A stretch of DNA of 62,000 nucleotides from Phoronis australis (GCA_002633005.1 NMRA01000534.1:3278-65277), one strand, 5' to 3'; shown: positions 1-13,243, numbered from the stretch's first letter. A program made the numbers and translations. The notes: a model not told the origin generated them from the letters alone.

Positions 1-3000
1 GTTGAAGTAGAGTTGCTGTAAACCACTTTCCACTATTTTCTTGGCCTTTTTCTGTGTGGTTTTCTGTCCTTTCAAAAGGCGGCAGCACATGACGACCATA
101 GGTGTCATTATAAAATGGCTGCCGAAAAGCAATGCACAGTTGAACAACTCGGCTTAAGTAAAAGAAAACGTTTGAATCAACGAATACTATATATTTGTGA
201 GAGTTAAATCAAGTCCTATTCAGATCATAACTTTGAAGTGGAATAATTGGGTGAGTAAGACAACAAGCCGGTTTTATGCTTAGGCGGACGACTATAGGGT
301 TTCGGAGTGTACGACCTGTCACTATCGTAGTATGTTCCGGTGCATATTTGCCAACTGCCCGCTTTTTGAAGCTTTAATTTGTCCCACCACAACCCGCGAG
401 CATCCCAAATTAATAACTCGCTTTTTGACACACGCTACGAAATTTTGCATAATAGTTTCGTGTGTTTTCCTGTGTTTCCATCTTTTATCCCTGTTCTCCC
501 CCAGTACTACATTATAAACAAATGAAGCAAAAAACAATGCCTTTAGCTTAGCATGTTTCTGAATGTTGCTGCAGACATTAGCCTTGTTGGTGCAAATGTA
601 CATATCTGTTCCGGGTCTTCATACAGCTGGCACACATTTTTCTCTTGCGCCATGTCTAGATTCAGGTGCCGGCCATTTTTTCATTTACGCGTTTGGTAAC
701 TATGTGACTTCAGCAATCTTTGCGCTTTCAAGTCAGGTGAGGCAAGATCGCCACCATTTAACCGAAACCCCCACTCAAATTTCACAACTCTCCAAGTCTT
801 TGAATGCCCCATGCAACTTTGCTCCCCTGGGTGCCATACCGTGACATTCAAAACATCTGTTAATTTGCTGCGTATTCAACATTTTTACCTGAAAAACAAA
901 ATTGTTGTGATTATTACTGTGGTGGTACCTTTTACTCCTGATGTTAAAAATGTATTTCAGTCCATACATTATTATCCATACGCCTGTAGGTCAGTTCTAA
1001 TGGGTGGTCTAGTGGTGTGAGTGGTCATCTATTTGAACATAATTGATATTGATGGGAATCCTCTACATGTGTTAAAATATCTGCATGGTAGTTGTTTGTG
1101 GTTATGGTCTGCTTATCTACTGTATTTTCCCTAATTAGTGCCATGGGTCTACTTAGAAAATTCATTGATGATATCAATTGTCATTGGTGCTCAAGTGAGC
1201 CTGCCTTTGTGCTTGAGAACAAAGTCATTGATCTCTACCCCCTTCCTAAGGGTTTATCAAAGGTGTGCTACATTGCATTCAACATGTTGTGAGTTTATTC
1301 AGGTGCTCCTGAATTGGCTGAAAAGGCTCCAAAGTTTACTTGTTGATCAGTTCTATAAATATCCACTCAGTTAGAACATGAGACATGTGGTGAGGTCGTT
1401 GTAAGGGCATAGGTGTCTATCAATAAGAATTTAATTTCGAAAATGCATTTTGTGATGAATATACATTCTCAGACTGCAACCGAGATATCACAAGATGAAA
1501 TGGGCAGTCACAGTTTTCTAATTGACTATAGTGTGTGTTAGTATTCATATCTATTTTAGTGGACATGTACATACTCAATTTTCAATCCTCAACTTGTAAA
1601 AATGTTTCTTGTGGGCTGTTCTTAAAAGTGCGACAAGAATCTGCCATGACACTCCCAGGTAAGGCTATTATGTCCAGAATGAAACATTTGGATCAATCAC
1701 CAAGTTTTGTTTTCTTTGAACTTTCCATTCTGTCAGTAGGGGTGTGTGGCGGGCCTTTGTGAATTAATTCAATGCTGACTTGTTCGTTCATTCATTTAAC
1801 TATGGAGTAAAGATTTGTGTCATCATGTTTTATACCGGCCAAGCTGAGTCCAGTTGAATTTGTCAAAGACGAGAGTATTCCAACTTTAAAATTGTAAACC
1901 CCAAGAGAAAGTGTTGCTTAATTTTCACCTTCTTTCAAATAAGACAGCAGGTGAACCCATTTACCTGGTTTTGTTGTGAAACACCTTACGAATGCAGTAC
2001 ATGCATGATTGTGTCAAAAGGAAAGTAACCATTTTATGTATGGTGAACATGATGGTATCAAGCAGAGTTCATACTGAGGACTGGTTTCATGTTTGTTGGC
2101 CTGAAGGTGAGGGGTTCAGTTGTATTCAGTCTCCCCTACGTGTATATTATTACCCTAAGCGGAATACTGTAATAAGCCACTAAGGGCCCAAGTTAATATA
2201 GTCTCAGCCTATGGTGAATGGATCTCAGAAATGCTTTGCCTGAGTCTAGTTTGAGGAAATTTGTACTGTAATCTCTTTAAAACTAATAATATTTCATAAA
2301 CATTTTGTCAGTGTTCAATCTTTTGTTACAACCTGACCCAGTCTTGCTCAGGGTGCTCTTAAAAAGTTGATCAACTTAAAATTATTCACTGTGTCTCACT
2401 GCAGTTACCATTAGTGACAATGTAATTATTTGGGTGAATGACCCGACTTAGGAAGACTACACTGAACTCTAGTAAATGCGTTTTTTAGCTGAAGACTGAA
2501 CTGCTATCTGTGAAGATTCTTCTCAGCTGCTGGCAAAAGATAATTAAGTTGTAATCTCTTCACCATATGTTTCAGTGCTGTGGGTTCTGCTGTAGTCTGT
2601 GGAGGTGTGTGTACATAAAGACAGTTCACCTGATCCCACTGGTATACTGGAATAATGGGAACGTGTTTTTGTTGTGCCTGAACTATTCATGAATTTGAAT
2701 TCTCACGGATGACTGCCTTTTCACAGTCAGTTGTCACAGTCTTCATATCAGCCAGTGAGCCAGTTGGAGTATGCTTGTAGAAGCTGTGCTATAGAGATAC
2801 AGAAACTCTGTTTGTACGAGGGCTAAATGGGAAAATTGCATTTGCCTAGCTTGTTAAGAGCAAAAAGTTTCCATTAAAGGATTTCTGTCGAGGCTGATAG
2901 GCATTTAATGTTGCAGCTGCGGATCTAAGTTGGTCAGTGTGCTATTATCTATAAAGCATCATCCTCGTAGGTGTCTGGTCTGTCTTTTGTTAATGCTACC

Positions 3001-3020
3001 TTATGTGACATGTACTCTGC
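1..3020. other. upstream region, no supported gene
   Basis: AT-rich sequence with only short unrelated open frames. A small ORF at 115-207 (30 codons, begins MAAEKQCTVE, A at -3 and G at +4) is followed internally by a donor-like GTGAGA at 197. It could be a 5' exon of an alternative transcript, but nothing downstream joins to it with certainty. A TGA at 3006-3008, in frame with the ATG at 3021, closes the upstream frame. The promoter and 5' UTR of the main gene may lie here, but no TATA box or CpG-rich block was recognised. Confidence 0.4.
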
Positions 3021-3239
3021 ATGGTGTTCATGCCGCCAGTACACTGGAGAAACTACCTGTCCCATGGTTCTGTTGAGTTGAGCAGTGTCAGCTGGACTCG
3101 TCTCGGTTTTATGTTAGCATTCACGCTAGTCTTTGCCGCACTGATTCACGACTTCTTGGCTGAACGTTACGTGCTAAGCATGGCATTCAATTGGCTGTTG
3201 GAGAGACTTGCACCAACGGGCTGGTACCAAAGAAACCTG
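3021..3239 (+). CDS. exon 1: N-terminal exon with a hydrophobic segment (residues 1-73)
   Basis: Seventy-three codons open with ATG at 3021 (a second ATG follows at 3030) and end at a consensus donor, CTG|GTGAGT, at 3240. The in-frame TGA at 3006 with no usable acceptor between supports a start in this exon. Residues 28-42 (LGFMLAFTLVFAALI) are strongly hydrophobic, preceded by Arg27 and followed by HDFLAER. That is compatible with a single membrane anchor or an amphipathic helix. The exon ends in phase 0, matching exons 2 and 3. The vertebrate relatives I remember have no such segment, so it may be lineage-specific, an alternative 5' exon, or not part of this transcript. Kozak context is weak (T at -3, G at +4). 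Confidence 0.5.
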
Positions 3240-4148
3240 GTGAGTTACGGTACAATACAAGACAAAAGTAATCGAACAAAACACCATTTTCCCATCATGA
3301 CGGCTTAGTCAACAGCAAAATGACTGGCAATAGCTATTCGGATGGCAAAATTCCAATTACAGAATGGCTTAAGTCACCTTACTAAGTTTCCTGATAATTC
3401 CGCTTCATTTGTGGTCATGAGGGATGACTACTCTGGCGATGAATTTTGCTTTCTCTTAGCCGTTACGGAAGGGATTAATTCCAGGTAATTTTGTCTGAGT
3501 ACTTTGATGTGTTCTGTACGTAGTAAAGGTGTGGTGTGGTGAATTAACAAGAGTGTGTTTAGTTTGGAGAATTAACAAAGGTTATATTTGGGCCCCACTT
3601 GCCATGGCAACCTGAAACACCTGCAAAATGAGGAAAATGATTTAAGGCGTGGAATATTCATGGAAAATGAGATGGGGGTATAACAGTGTTATCTCTGCAT
3701 GTATTCAAACCTGGTGCTGCACAGTTTTTGAAAACTTTTGCAACATATTTGAAAATCTTGAGCTTTGATCTGCTTTCCAAGACACATGGTTGATTCAGTG
3801 TTGCTTTGTGGAACTTATTTTGTATTGTTTTTGGTGTAAATATAAGTGTCATGCTCAGGAATTGAAAACACTGAGTAAATTCAGTTGTTTTTGTAGCAGA
3901 CAGAAAGATTAGCGAGTGCTCAAGTTTGCACCCATGTTTGGAGGTTTAGTGACGGAAAACCCTGTAAAAACTCATAGGAAGAGAAAAATTGTTCAAAGTC
4001 CTGGAAAATTCGGGGAAAATTGCTGTTTGAAAATAATAACCTTTGCAAGCACATATATCCAGTTAGTAAAATCTTAAATCATCGAGAATGAAAATTGCAT
4101 GGTAAAGAAACCATGTTAAACAAAAATACAATAGAAGTGGAAATCAGT

Positions 4149-4580
4149 GCCCGGTTGCTTGAAACAATTCCTAATAGGGACTTGACTAAGTTCACTAAAT
4201 CTACTGCGTATTCGTGGGCGTATGAAAACACTGATTGTCCTTTCTTATGCTGTTCGAGTATCATTACTAAACAAGTTTTGGCTTTCATACAAATAGAGAC
4301 TGAACTCTTATGTTGAATTCTCAATATCACTGAAAATACCCAGGTATCTTTACGTGCAACGCCCCTTGTTTAAGGACTAAGTCCCTAATTATTTTGTTTG
4401 AATTAAGGGCTCAATTTTAAGTTATATTATTAGAAAATTTTCATGAGTCAAAGAAGAGCTCATAATAAAGATAAAATGATAGAAAAAATAATACGTCTGT
4501 GAGTAAAGAACAAACCAAGTACGCAAAAGATTTATGGGACTTAGTTGAGTCCATATTTGGGACTGTTTCATGCAAGCGGC
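4149..4580. mobile_element. MITE-like element, family A, copy 1
   Basis: The ends are imperfect inverted repeats: GCCCGGTTGCTTGAAACA on the left, and TGTTTCATGCAAGCGGC on the right, which reads GCCGCTTGCATGAAACA in reverse complement. The interior matches 28871-29284 along most of its length, including TTAAGGACTAAGTCCCTA against TTAAGGACTGAGTCCCTA. There is no credible ORF, so this is a non-autonomous DNA transposon. The superfamily was not determined and target-site duplications are unclear. Confidence 0.75.
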
Positions 4581-5018
4581 TTCAGAGAGATCTCCATTAT
4601 AGAAGAGGGTCACTGTAGTGCTTCAACTGGTTCTCTTAATTATGAGGCAATAAGTTCCCCAGCCTGTGCAGAAAAGATTTCACTGAAAGAATTCTTACCA
4701 AATTGTAGTTGACTCCAACCAGCAGCACATGTATGTGCTTTAGTGCAATGATAGAAGTATATAGCTAGGGGAAATATCAATTGAATAAAAACAGTAATGT
4801 TATGCAATGACCCCCCCCCCAACAGTGTTATCCAGCTACAGGTGGGCTTGCATTAAGTCTACTTGATGAAGAATAGCAACCAAATACCAACAGAGGACTT
4901 ATTATAGAACAAAAGTTTTCTTTGTACCAGAACTTGTAGAAAATTGAATTTGCAAGTAGTTTTTTATGTGCCCCTAGGTGTACTTTGGTGTCATTTCTGT
5001 CCAGGTGTGTGGTGTCCA

Positions 5019-5870
5019 TTGCTGTATCTCCTAAACCCCTGGCATGATGTGTTTCTTTGAGGATGACGATGGATGATGACTTTCAGACTATCCGATTACC
5101 GCAATTTTATTTTATTTTACCCCTGTATCTTCCAAGGTCTTTGGTGAATTTTTATGGTATTTGGTAAATAGGTTTCTATTCAGATGAAGACGACATCAAT
5201 CCAAGTTTGTATGAATTCGACCTATTTTGTGCTCCAAGTGGCTGTTTTTATTATTTTCTAGTCTGTTTTTGGTGTTTCCTGTCTATCTGTCAAACCACTG
5301 GAAGGATTATAATGAAAATTTCTAGAAGGATTATGAAAGCGAAAGTTGACAGATGTGTTCCTACTGAGAAGACTACAGCTGATGTTGATTTTTGGACGGG
5401 GTATGGCTACTGTAGCACTACCTCGTGGTATGTTTTGCGTCCACCTCTCCTTAACCCCTTGCAGAATCTTAGTCAGTGTACTCCCATGAATGTGACAACA
5501 GATGATGACGTTCGAGCGGATCTGACTGCCATTGTAACCCCTAATGGCAATATTTTACTTTTTACGCTTTCTTCTTTATCTTCCGAGTTCAGAGTTTCAA
5601 GAAATTACCAAACGGGTTTTTATCTAAGAGACTACAAGGACCTTCCTTTTTTCACAGATTTTATGTTTTCTGTGCCACCTGGTGGCCATTTCTCTATTGT
5701 TTTCAAGTCTGTTTTTTGACATCCGTCCCTGTCCATCAAACCTCTCAAAGAATCCTAACAAAAACTGATAAATGAGTTTCTCACTTCTGACAAGAGTTCG
5801 ATAGCCATTGATTTTGAGATGGTTTGACTACTGTGGTACTCCCTAGTAGTCCTTGGAAGCATACCGTTTG
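5019..5870. repeat. dispersed repeat family E, copy 1, internally repetitive
   Basis: Segments match 50796-51270 in the same order. Shared pieces include CCTGTATCTTCCAAGGTC versus CTGTATCTTCAAAGGTC, the CCACCTGGTGGCCATTT / CCACCTAGTGGCCATTT motif, and TTTTCAAGTCTGTTTTTT versus TTTTCAAGTCCGTTTTTT. Within copy 1 the pattern GTTCCTACTGAGAAG...GACTAC recurs (about 5350-5420 and 5775-5850), so the element contains degenerate tandem units. It is non-coding by appearance; the long open frame on the + strand is a by-product. Confidence 0.65.
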
Positions 5871-8557
5871 TGTTAAGTCGTGGGTGCATTCAATGCTTTG
5901 TGTTGCTCTTGTAGTTCATTCATTATTATAAAATATAGATGACACAGGTTTCCCCAAACTCTGGCCTTTCTGAATGAGAAAAAATTCTCAATTGTAAACA
6001 TGCACCTTTTATATCCTTTTTATCTCCATGGAATTTTTTATGTTTTATACATTTTTGGTCGTGCTATCCAACCACCTGTTTACAATAAAACCACTAATGA
6101 GTGTCATTTTCTTCTAAAATAACAAACCTTTTGTCTGTACATATCTTAAATATTATTGCATGTAGGTGACCTCTGTGTTACTGGTCTGAATGTTAACTGC
6201 GCTATTGTTGAGACATCATTTATGATGTCTCCTGGTTCAAGTATTCCCCTTTGCCCAATAACTGGTCTGCACTGCCTGCTACAACTGCTGTAATTCTGGC
6301 TATACCTTGGGAGTAGTCAGCGGATCTATTTTAACATGTCATTCATCAGCAGACTAAAAGTTTCTATTTTGAGGAGGGTAGGCAGTTATACAGTGTGACG
6401 AGGACCCAATAAATGGGTCCTAGTGTACAGTAATTCTTCACTTATTTTGCACAGAAATATTTGCTGAAGTTGTCATTTTTCTATTTTTGAAAGGCTCTTG
6501 TTTTATGTAATGGAAAATGCTTATCAAATGTGACATCTGCACAGTGCACTAAACTAAATGATTGATTGACTGAAATTTTCTTAATTTTTCTTTTTATTGA
6601 GAAATTTTGCAAAATAAAATTTCAGTCGTCCACCCTATTGTGTGCTAAATAGGTGAAGAATTTCTGTATTATCATAATGTTCATTTTACAGTCTTGTATA
6701 GCGTGTTCATGTGGGTATTTTATGACGAAAAAGCATGCCATTATATTGTAATATCGGGCATCAAAAGCAATGCCCGGTGACCATTTCTGATTTTGATAAC
6801 TTCTGTTTTCCTTTCTCGGAAATTGTCTCTATGCCAAACTATTTTTGAGTAGACCCAACAAATATCCATTTGCTTTGAACTGTGCTAAGTTATAGTGTTT
6901 GGTCCTCTAAGTCTATCCTATATGTATCATTTATATACCATTGAAGCTAGAACTTTCTGGTTCCTGGATTGAAGAGAAAGCAATTCATTGTGGTTTTGTT
7001 CTATTGTTGTCTGAGACATGTGCTATCAGATATTGGTCTTTAATCCTCTCATCCCTCAGGTCTCCGTCCTTGCCCAAGTTGATGGCTTTTAGATTTTCAC
7101 AGTCTTACTTATTTTCATATGGTGTTTTTTTCCAGTCTTACCAATACTGGGTATATCTTCTTTGATAATAAGGCCCTTGAAGTGGTTCCATTTGTGCACT
7201 TTCTTCACTTCACTAATCATCTGAAGAAGGTGTCTATAGGACATCAGTCAGACATACTTTTCCTTTCTGACATTGATAATAGTTTAGTGGTGGCATGTTT
7301 TGGAAAGATTTGTACACAGATTTCATTTTGGAGTTCACATATTTGAAAGCCTACACGAAAATGGTTGTCATACAAGTTTTTCAGTTGTTTTTGCACCACA
7401 AAATATTTGTTAAGCAGCAGCTTCGTAAAACTTTCCTTTAAGAAGAATTGTCTGGTTTATTGACAAAATTAAGTCATATGGTATGTAGTATCCCATTTGG
7501 TAATAATTCTTAGTTCTTAGCTAATTCAGTATTATTTAATTGCATCTGCCTTGGAGCATTATTAAGTCAATTACTTGTTAATTACCTGCTGGTGATATCA
7601 TTAGTAGATATGAAGGCTTGTTGTTCATTTAGTCTGGATTATAAGAGCCCTGTGTGTTAACTGCACTACTGAGCCCTGGGTGACACTATCCTAAAAACTT
7701 GAAGTGTATGTCCAAAATAAAGATTTCCTTTTTGGAATAGCAGTATGTTCTTAACATGAATACTAGTATGAAACTGAGGATAAATTTAGTTTGTAGGTGT
7801 TTTCAAAGAATACTCAGTCATTAATTATTTCATTTAAGAAAAACTACTTGAGAGGATCTCATTTTTTCTGATTCTGTAAGGTTTAATAGATATTTGTCCC
7901 GTTTCACAGCACCTTGCACTGTTGTCAAGCGACCTGTTTTTCAGGAAATATGATCTATAGTGTGGAGTAGACCAATTACTGCATTAGCGATGGCTTCACT
8001 GCACGGACTTAAAAATGAATGATATATCGCGGACTAAAAGTGGTGATTTTTGAAACTCATTGACTTCTGAAATTGAATGTCTTGTAAAATGTTAATATTA
8101 AAGGTCATTTTTACCCATTCAAAGAAATACAATAAAAAATGGCTGAAGTTGAAATGTTAGGTTTTGGTTCCCATGATTAAATGCTTGGGTGTAACTTTTG
8201 CCAGCTATCAACCTATCCACTTCAAGTGCCTGTGTGGAGAGCAAACTGGGGAAAGGCAAATTAAAGTAGTTATTACGCTCTTTCTCAATTGAGCTTGTCC
8301 AAGTGATAATTCACAATGTTTCGCGCCATTTACAAACCTCTCACTGAACTTCTTTTTTTGCTTTTTTCATTACTTACAATAATTAAAACAGTAAACGAAA
8401 ACCTCAGGGAAATACCGTCGTTTTTTTGAACTCGAGCCATTTTGCAGTTGTGTGGCCAGTTTTGATCCTGTTCAAGTTGACCCTGGACACAGCTTTAGAA
8501 TTTCCTCCCAGTGTTTTTCACATTGAAATTTTAACTTAATTCATCTATTCAAGGTGT

Positions 8558-9000
8558 AAAGTCCCATTTACTCATAAACTTTTGGCCCACGCAACTGACA
8601 CGGCGCGCGAATAGATCGGTGTCAAGCCTCCGTTTACACAACTCGTTTACACAACTCGCTAACTGTGGCAAGATGGAAGTTGTAGGCTGGAGAGACTGGA
8701 TGATGCAGGTTTACAAATGGTGGGAGTTGCAGAGACCGAGAACCCGTATTTAGGTCTTTACACAAGCGCAGTAGATATGATCCTTTCCGGCCTTGCCTCA
8801 GCTTCGCGTTTAGACATATAATTGACACGAAGCAAGATGTTCTAGCGCAAATTGCTCTACCTCACAAACGGGTGGCAAAAGTTGTCACCGCGGTATCAAG
8901 TTGCTCCAGTTCAGTCCCGTTCACACATATACTTGTGCTAGAACAACTCCTTCGTTCCCTGTCAGCTGATCTGTGTCAACTTATGTATTGTAAACCGCAC
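8558..9000. mobile_element. MITE-like element, family B, copy 1
   Basis: The element starts AAAGTCCCATTTACTCAT and ends near TATTGTAAACCGCAC. Its interior aligns with 42714-43118 through many shared blocks, such as CTTTTGGCCCA, CAACTGACACGG, CGCGTTTAGACATATAAT and CTCACTAACTGTGGCA-like strings. Terminal sequences GTCCCGTTTAgACAT (copy 2, left) and GTGCTGTTTACACTT (copy 2, right, reverse complement) resemble each other, suggesting terminal inverted repeats. The GC content is higher than the surroundings and there is no ORF of note. Confidence 0.7.
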
Positions 9001-9872
9001 TTAGTACATGGTGTAATGCCTTATTTGTCAACAGCCTCAGCAATCAACTAATAGTTGCTTGACAAGGTCAGGGTAGAGGACTTGACCAATATTTTTGCAT
9101 TTAGAGTTTTGAAACCTGTCTAGCAAAACCAGGAGGCTTGAACACTGGTACAAGCATCTCTCTGCTTCTTGTTTTGACCTTCGTTTATAAGGAAAAATGG
9201 TAAAACCTTGGGCGTTTAGGCCCTTTGCTTGTCCTGTTTTCAAATGCTAAGGGTTCAAAAAATAGTTGACCATTACACATTGAGTTGCCACACACAGTAT
9301 CATTCTTGCTGTAGCTGCTCATTAGTACAGTGTTCATGTCTTGCTCTTTTACAAGGAAGATAAACAGTGCAGGTGATCACTGGTTTACTGGCCATACCAG
9401 AGGATCCCTGAGTAATGGCCTACAAGGAAGATACTGTATATATTTATCTTTTTCTTGCAGTTGTTTTTGCAAGATTTGTTTTTCTTTAGTCTAGATGGTG
9501 CCTTGCTGGTTCACCAACATGCTGTGTTACTGATAACCAGTGTTTCCTTAAAGGCAACAGTGTGGATGCACTGTGCCTTTAAACAAACATTGTTTACTGA
9601 CAAGTGAAGTATGGTTAGAAATAATCTGCTGCTTTAATTTTACCTGCATTGCAAATTATAAGCGTAAGTGGAATTTGATTGATACTTTTAGTTTTTATAG
9701 AATAATTTACTTGATAGGTCACAGTTAACACAGAAGAGGTAAAAATCAAAACTGGGGAGTGAAGTATTGCGTCTAACATCATAAAGTTATCAATAACTTT
9801 TTCTCCATTGTGTTCTATAAAGTGTATGTCTATAATCTGATGTCTTATAATATGTATGTTCAAATTTTTCAG

Positions 9873-9953
9873 AGACCCGTTAGCTATACGGTCACCTACA
9901 ATGTAGAAGAAGACCATAGTGAAGATAGCCTCATTGTGGGATCTCACGCTCAG
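9873..9953 (+). CDS. exon 2 (residues 74-100)
   Basis: A textbook internal exon: acceptor ACAAATTTTTCAG-type tract (AG at 9871-9872), 27 codons in phase 0, donor CAG|GTAATG. It reads RPVSYTVTYNVEEDHSED and then SLIVGSHAQ, acidic and hydrophilic after a beta-prone start. Its phase fits both exon 1 upstream and exon 3 downstream. No domain was recognised. Coding status rests on splice signals and phase, so it could be lineage-specific. Confidence 0.6.
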
Positions 9954-12900
9954 GTAATGTTACCAGATAAAAACAATCTTGCATTGTTTTTGAAAGTTCC
10001 TGCATCTGTGATGGAAATCAGTCCTGTTATTGATGAAGTATTATGATCAGTTAAAGTGACACCAAAAAATTACACCCGACTTGCCCCGATCACCTGCAGA
10101 CTGCATAACGAACATACTCTTGTGTTTCCAATGGGGTAAACCTAATCTGATGGAAATACCGTTACAGGCGCACTGCTTTGTAACAAAGGGGCAGTTGAAA
10201 TTCCCTTATGAATAGGCCAGAATTCCTTTGATGTCCTAACAGACAACCTGCGGGTAAAGTACCTCCTCTAGCCTAGTGTTGGTGTTGCAAGGTCTGTAAA
10301 GGCTATTTCTATATCATGAAAAATTTCAAACCAGCAATCCTCTTGAAAATTGTGTTACTTACGAGGGTCTCGCTTTAAAAAGAGGAACCTCTGAGGGTGA
10401 TGATGGGCACTGGACTGAAAACAAGAAGTAGAAAGTCTGGAAGTGTCTATAAGCTCTGCACAAAAATGTTTGACATGACAGAAGTAGTCTTCTAATGTAT
10501 TCTCTGTCTTTGAATGTTTTGCTGTTAGCTGATGGCTTGGCACTGAATTCTGCCTTGTTCTTAAACCCCGAGAAAAACCTCATTGGGTCATCTATATTGC
10601 AGTAAAGATTGCCCTATTTGGGATATTGAAAAATTAATAATTTTGCTTAAGAACAGAGCTTATGACATTTTAAAAATAGGCAATATTGGCCGTTCCAAAT
10701 TCAAGAGTTATAATCAACCACAAAATAACTGATCATTTTCCTCGATGTTACCTGAAAACTTTCTGTCGGTGAGTATTTTTAATGATTTTATGAACTCTCA
10801 ATTCTGTTTTCCGGCTCTGTTAATAAAAAGCACTGTCCGATATTTGAGAAGTACGATGAACGCCAAAATTGCAAAAGTCCCAAACTTCAGAATCAAAAAA
10901 TTTGAATTTTAGCTTGAATTTTGGTGTCCCAAATTTTAGGGACTGTTGACCATGATGTGCTCTGTTCACTAAAGTGATTATTTATGTAAGGTCACTCACT
11001 TGTTGATCTCGTGTATAGCAACAGGTATGCAGTTAATTAAAGGGATTTTTGATATGTATTAGAAAGGTTTTCCTGGACCTACACTTCAGAACAAATAATT
11101 AACACATGCGCTTTGTGTTGTAAATATTGTATGCGATAAAAGCAACAATGACATTTTGTTAGTTGAATTGTTGCCACTTGCTTGTTACTGGGGATGGGTG
11201 ACATGTGATTGTATTTAACTTTGTTCAAAAGGTGGCGCTGGTTGTTTGACTTTGGCTTAAAGTCTTTGGGCAAAAATAGGGATCGAAGATGTTATTTCTT
11301 TTTTACAACTGCGAATATTGCACTGGACTGTGATGTGTTGCCATTGGTGCAACAACACTTATGACGTCATGCACTGTCCGGTACATGGGTAAAGATGATG
11401 AAGCCACTTGCGGCTTAACTTTCATACAGTCATTTTCTTGCATGGCATTGCACACGCTATTAATGCCTCAGTCCAGAAAGACCCGAGGATGACCAGCCAT
11501 GTTGTGTGGGCTCGTGACCTATGGCGGAAAACACGAGTCTCCCAATAATCAGTCGGATTGATTTCTTAATTTTTATAACTTGGCGAATCTTGCATAGGCG
11601 ATATGCTGTGGTCTCCTTCCAGGTGCTTGTCTACATTTCTTTGTTTGTCATGAACCGCGTTGCCTCATCGGAGGTCTGCTCTGTTCAGTCATGTGCAGAC
11701 CATGCGTGCACCCAGCCTTCAATATGGGGGGCTCGAATTTTTGCCATTGTGGACTTTTTGGTAACAAAAAGGCAGGCGGACTAAAAAAAAAAAAGCGGGC
11801 GCACCACAGTCAGTGAATTGTGCGTTTAGGGGAGTTTTGTGTCATTTCTCAGACTTTTCATCTTACAACAGTTTTCTGAGTTTTCCAAGCCTTGATATGT
11901 CTAGACAAATGTTCTTTGTATGTTCTTTGATGATGCTGTTATCTGCGAATATCATTGATCCTTGACCTTCCTTCCATGTTGATGGTTTGACTTGGTGATA
12001 ATGCTGACCTCTGAGGGAGGGTGTAGCCCCTAATTGCCCTGCTGTTGTCTGTCTGTCAGACTTTTCTGATAGCCTTTTGGGCATGATTAAGTATTTGGTA
12101 ATTTACTGTGTTTCAACATTATTGTACTTCCACACAGAAAAACACCAAGTGGGATATTCAACCATTCTGGGCATGATTAGTTTACACCATGGGCGGCGCA
12201 CCATAGGGGTTGGGAGGGCTATAGCCCCCACTTTTTTCAGTGTTACACCGCACATGGTCTATAGGCGATGCACCACTGGGGGCTGAGGGAGCTTTAGCCC
12301 CCCACTTCTTTCAGTGCTGCGCCGCCCATGAACACGTCGTACCTTGTTATCCATGGTATATTACGTGCCGCTCAGCATCAAAAAGTCAAACCATTTTTCA
12401 ATTTGCTTTCACATTGAACCTTTACTCCCCCAGTATAACATTCTTTTCTGACCACAAGCAGCGTAACTTTTGGTGGGGATAAATACTGTGGTATTACATT
12501 TACTCTTCAAAACATGGGATTAACGATTGCCGTAAAATTTAGTCCAGCGGCACTTTTCTGTGGGAGAGCTTAATCCATCACAGTAAATATGGCTACCAAG
12601 ACCGCAGTAAAATTTTTTTGTTGGTTTGACAAGAGTGAGCATGATTAGTTTCGCACCATTACATTAAACTGTTCTCGCTGGTTTCTTCTCTGAATGAGAT
12701 TTGCCAAAAACACCTAAAAGATGGCAACAGCAAAGGCAATATAGAGTGAATAATTGATCTCAATGGATTTCATTTTGGCTTCACCTCCATCTGTGTCTCG
12801 GCTGACGATCTGACATTGCAAATGGCCAGCACATACACATACGCCATCTGTAGCCTTGATCTATTTTACCTCAGATATTTACTGCGATGCATGCTAATGC

Positions 12901-13243
12901 AGTCACACAAACTCTTAGTCTTTTACCAAGGTTAAGTCACGGTGGGTGCGTATTGCCTTTCTGGGGAGGGTATCTTGCACTTTGTGGCATTCTGGCCTTT
13001 AGATCCATCAGTAATGGTCGCAGAAACCCAAAACCTGAGGACCAACTCTTCTGAAGTTAATTCTTTCCTAGTGGTGTCTTAAGGCATGTAGAACTTGAGT
13101 GAAATATTTTGGCAATGTTCAGTCTCTAGCTTATCTCATGAGATCGCCCTTCAGAAATTCTTGCATTTACCAGTTGTATTATTTAAGAATGATGTATTAA
13201 TTAATTGTTAGACACATTTGTTAATGTCTTTGTTTACCCCCAG
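9954..13243 (+). other. intron 2
   Basis: AT-rich intron ending in TTTGTTTACCCCCAG. It holds a GC-rich foldback element at 12188-12330 and otherwise only short random frames. No RNA gene or additional exon was recognised. Confidence 0.55.
12188..12330. mobile_element. short foldback/MITE-like element, GC-rich
   Basis: A 13-bp perfect inverted repeat bounds it: CATGGGCGGCGCA at 12188-12200 and TGCGCCGCCCATG at 12318-12330. The interior contains two related units of about 60-70 bp, each with GCACCA, a G-rich run, a TAGCCCCC run and TTTCAGTG. It is about 143 bp long and non-coding. Confidence 0.65.

Larger units (their letters stand above)
3240..9872 (+). other. intron 1
   Basis: The intron begins GTGAGT and ends with CAAATTTTTCAG. 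It holds a MITE-like element (4149-4580), a degenerate Tc-style or uncharacterised repeat also present near 50.7 kb (5019-5870), an oligo-C tract (4811-4820) and a second MITE-like element (8558-9000). The remainder is AT-rich sequence with no supported gene. The 170-codon frame at 5207-5719 lies wholly inside the repeat. Confidence 0.55.

Noticed and set aside
115-207. 30-codon ORF with good start context (MAAEKQCTVE)
   Set aside because: Too short to support alone. A donor-like GTGAGA at 197 was noted, but there is no compatible downstream exon before 3021.
5207-5719. 170-codon + strand frame, the longest in the window
   Set aside because: It lies entirely inside repeat family E, has no domain-like composition, and its counterpart at 50.7-51.3 kb is interrupted by stops.
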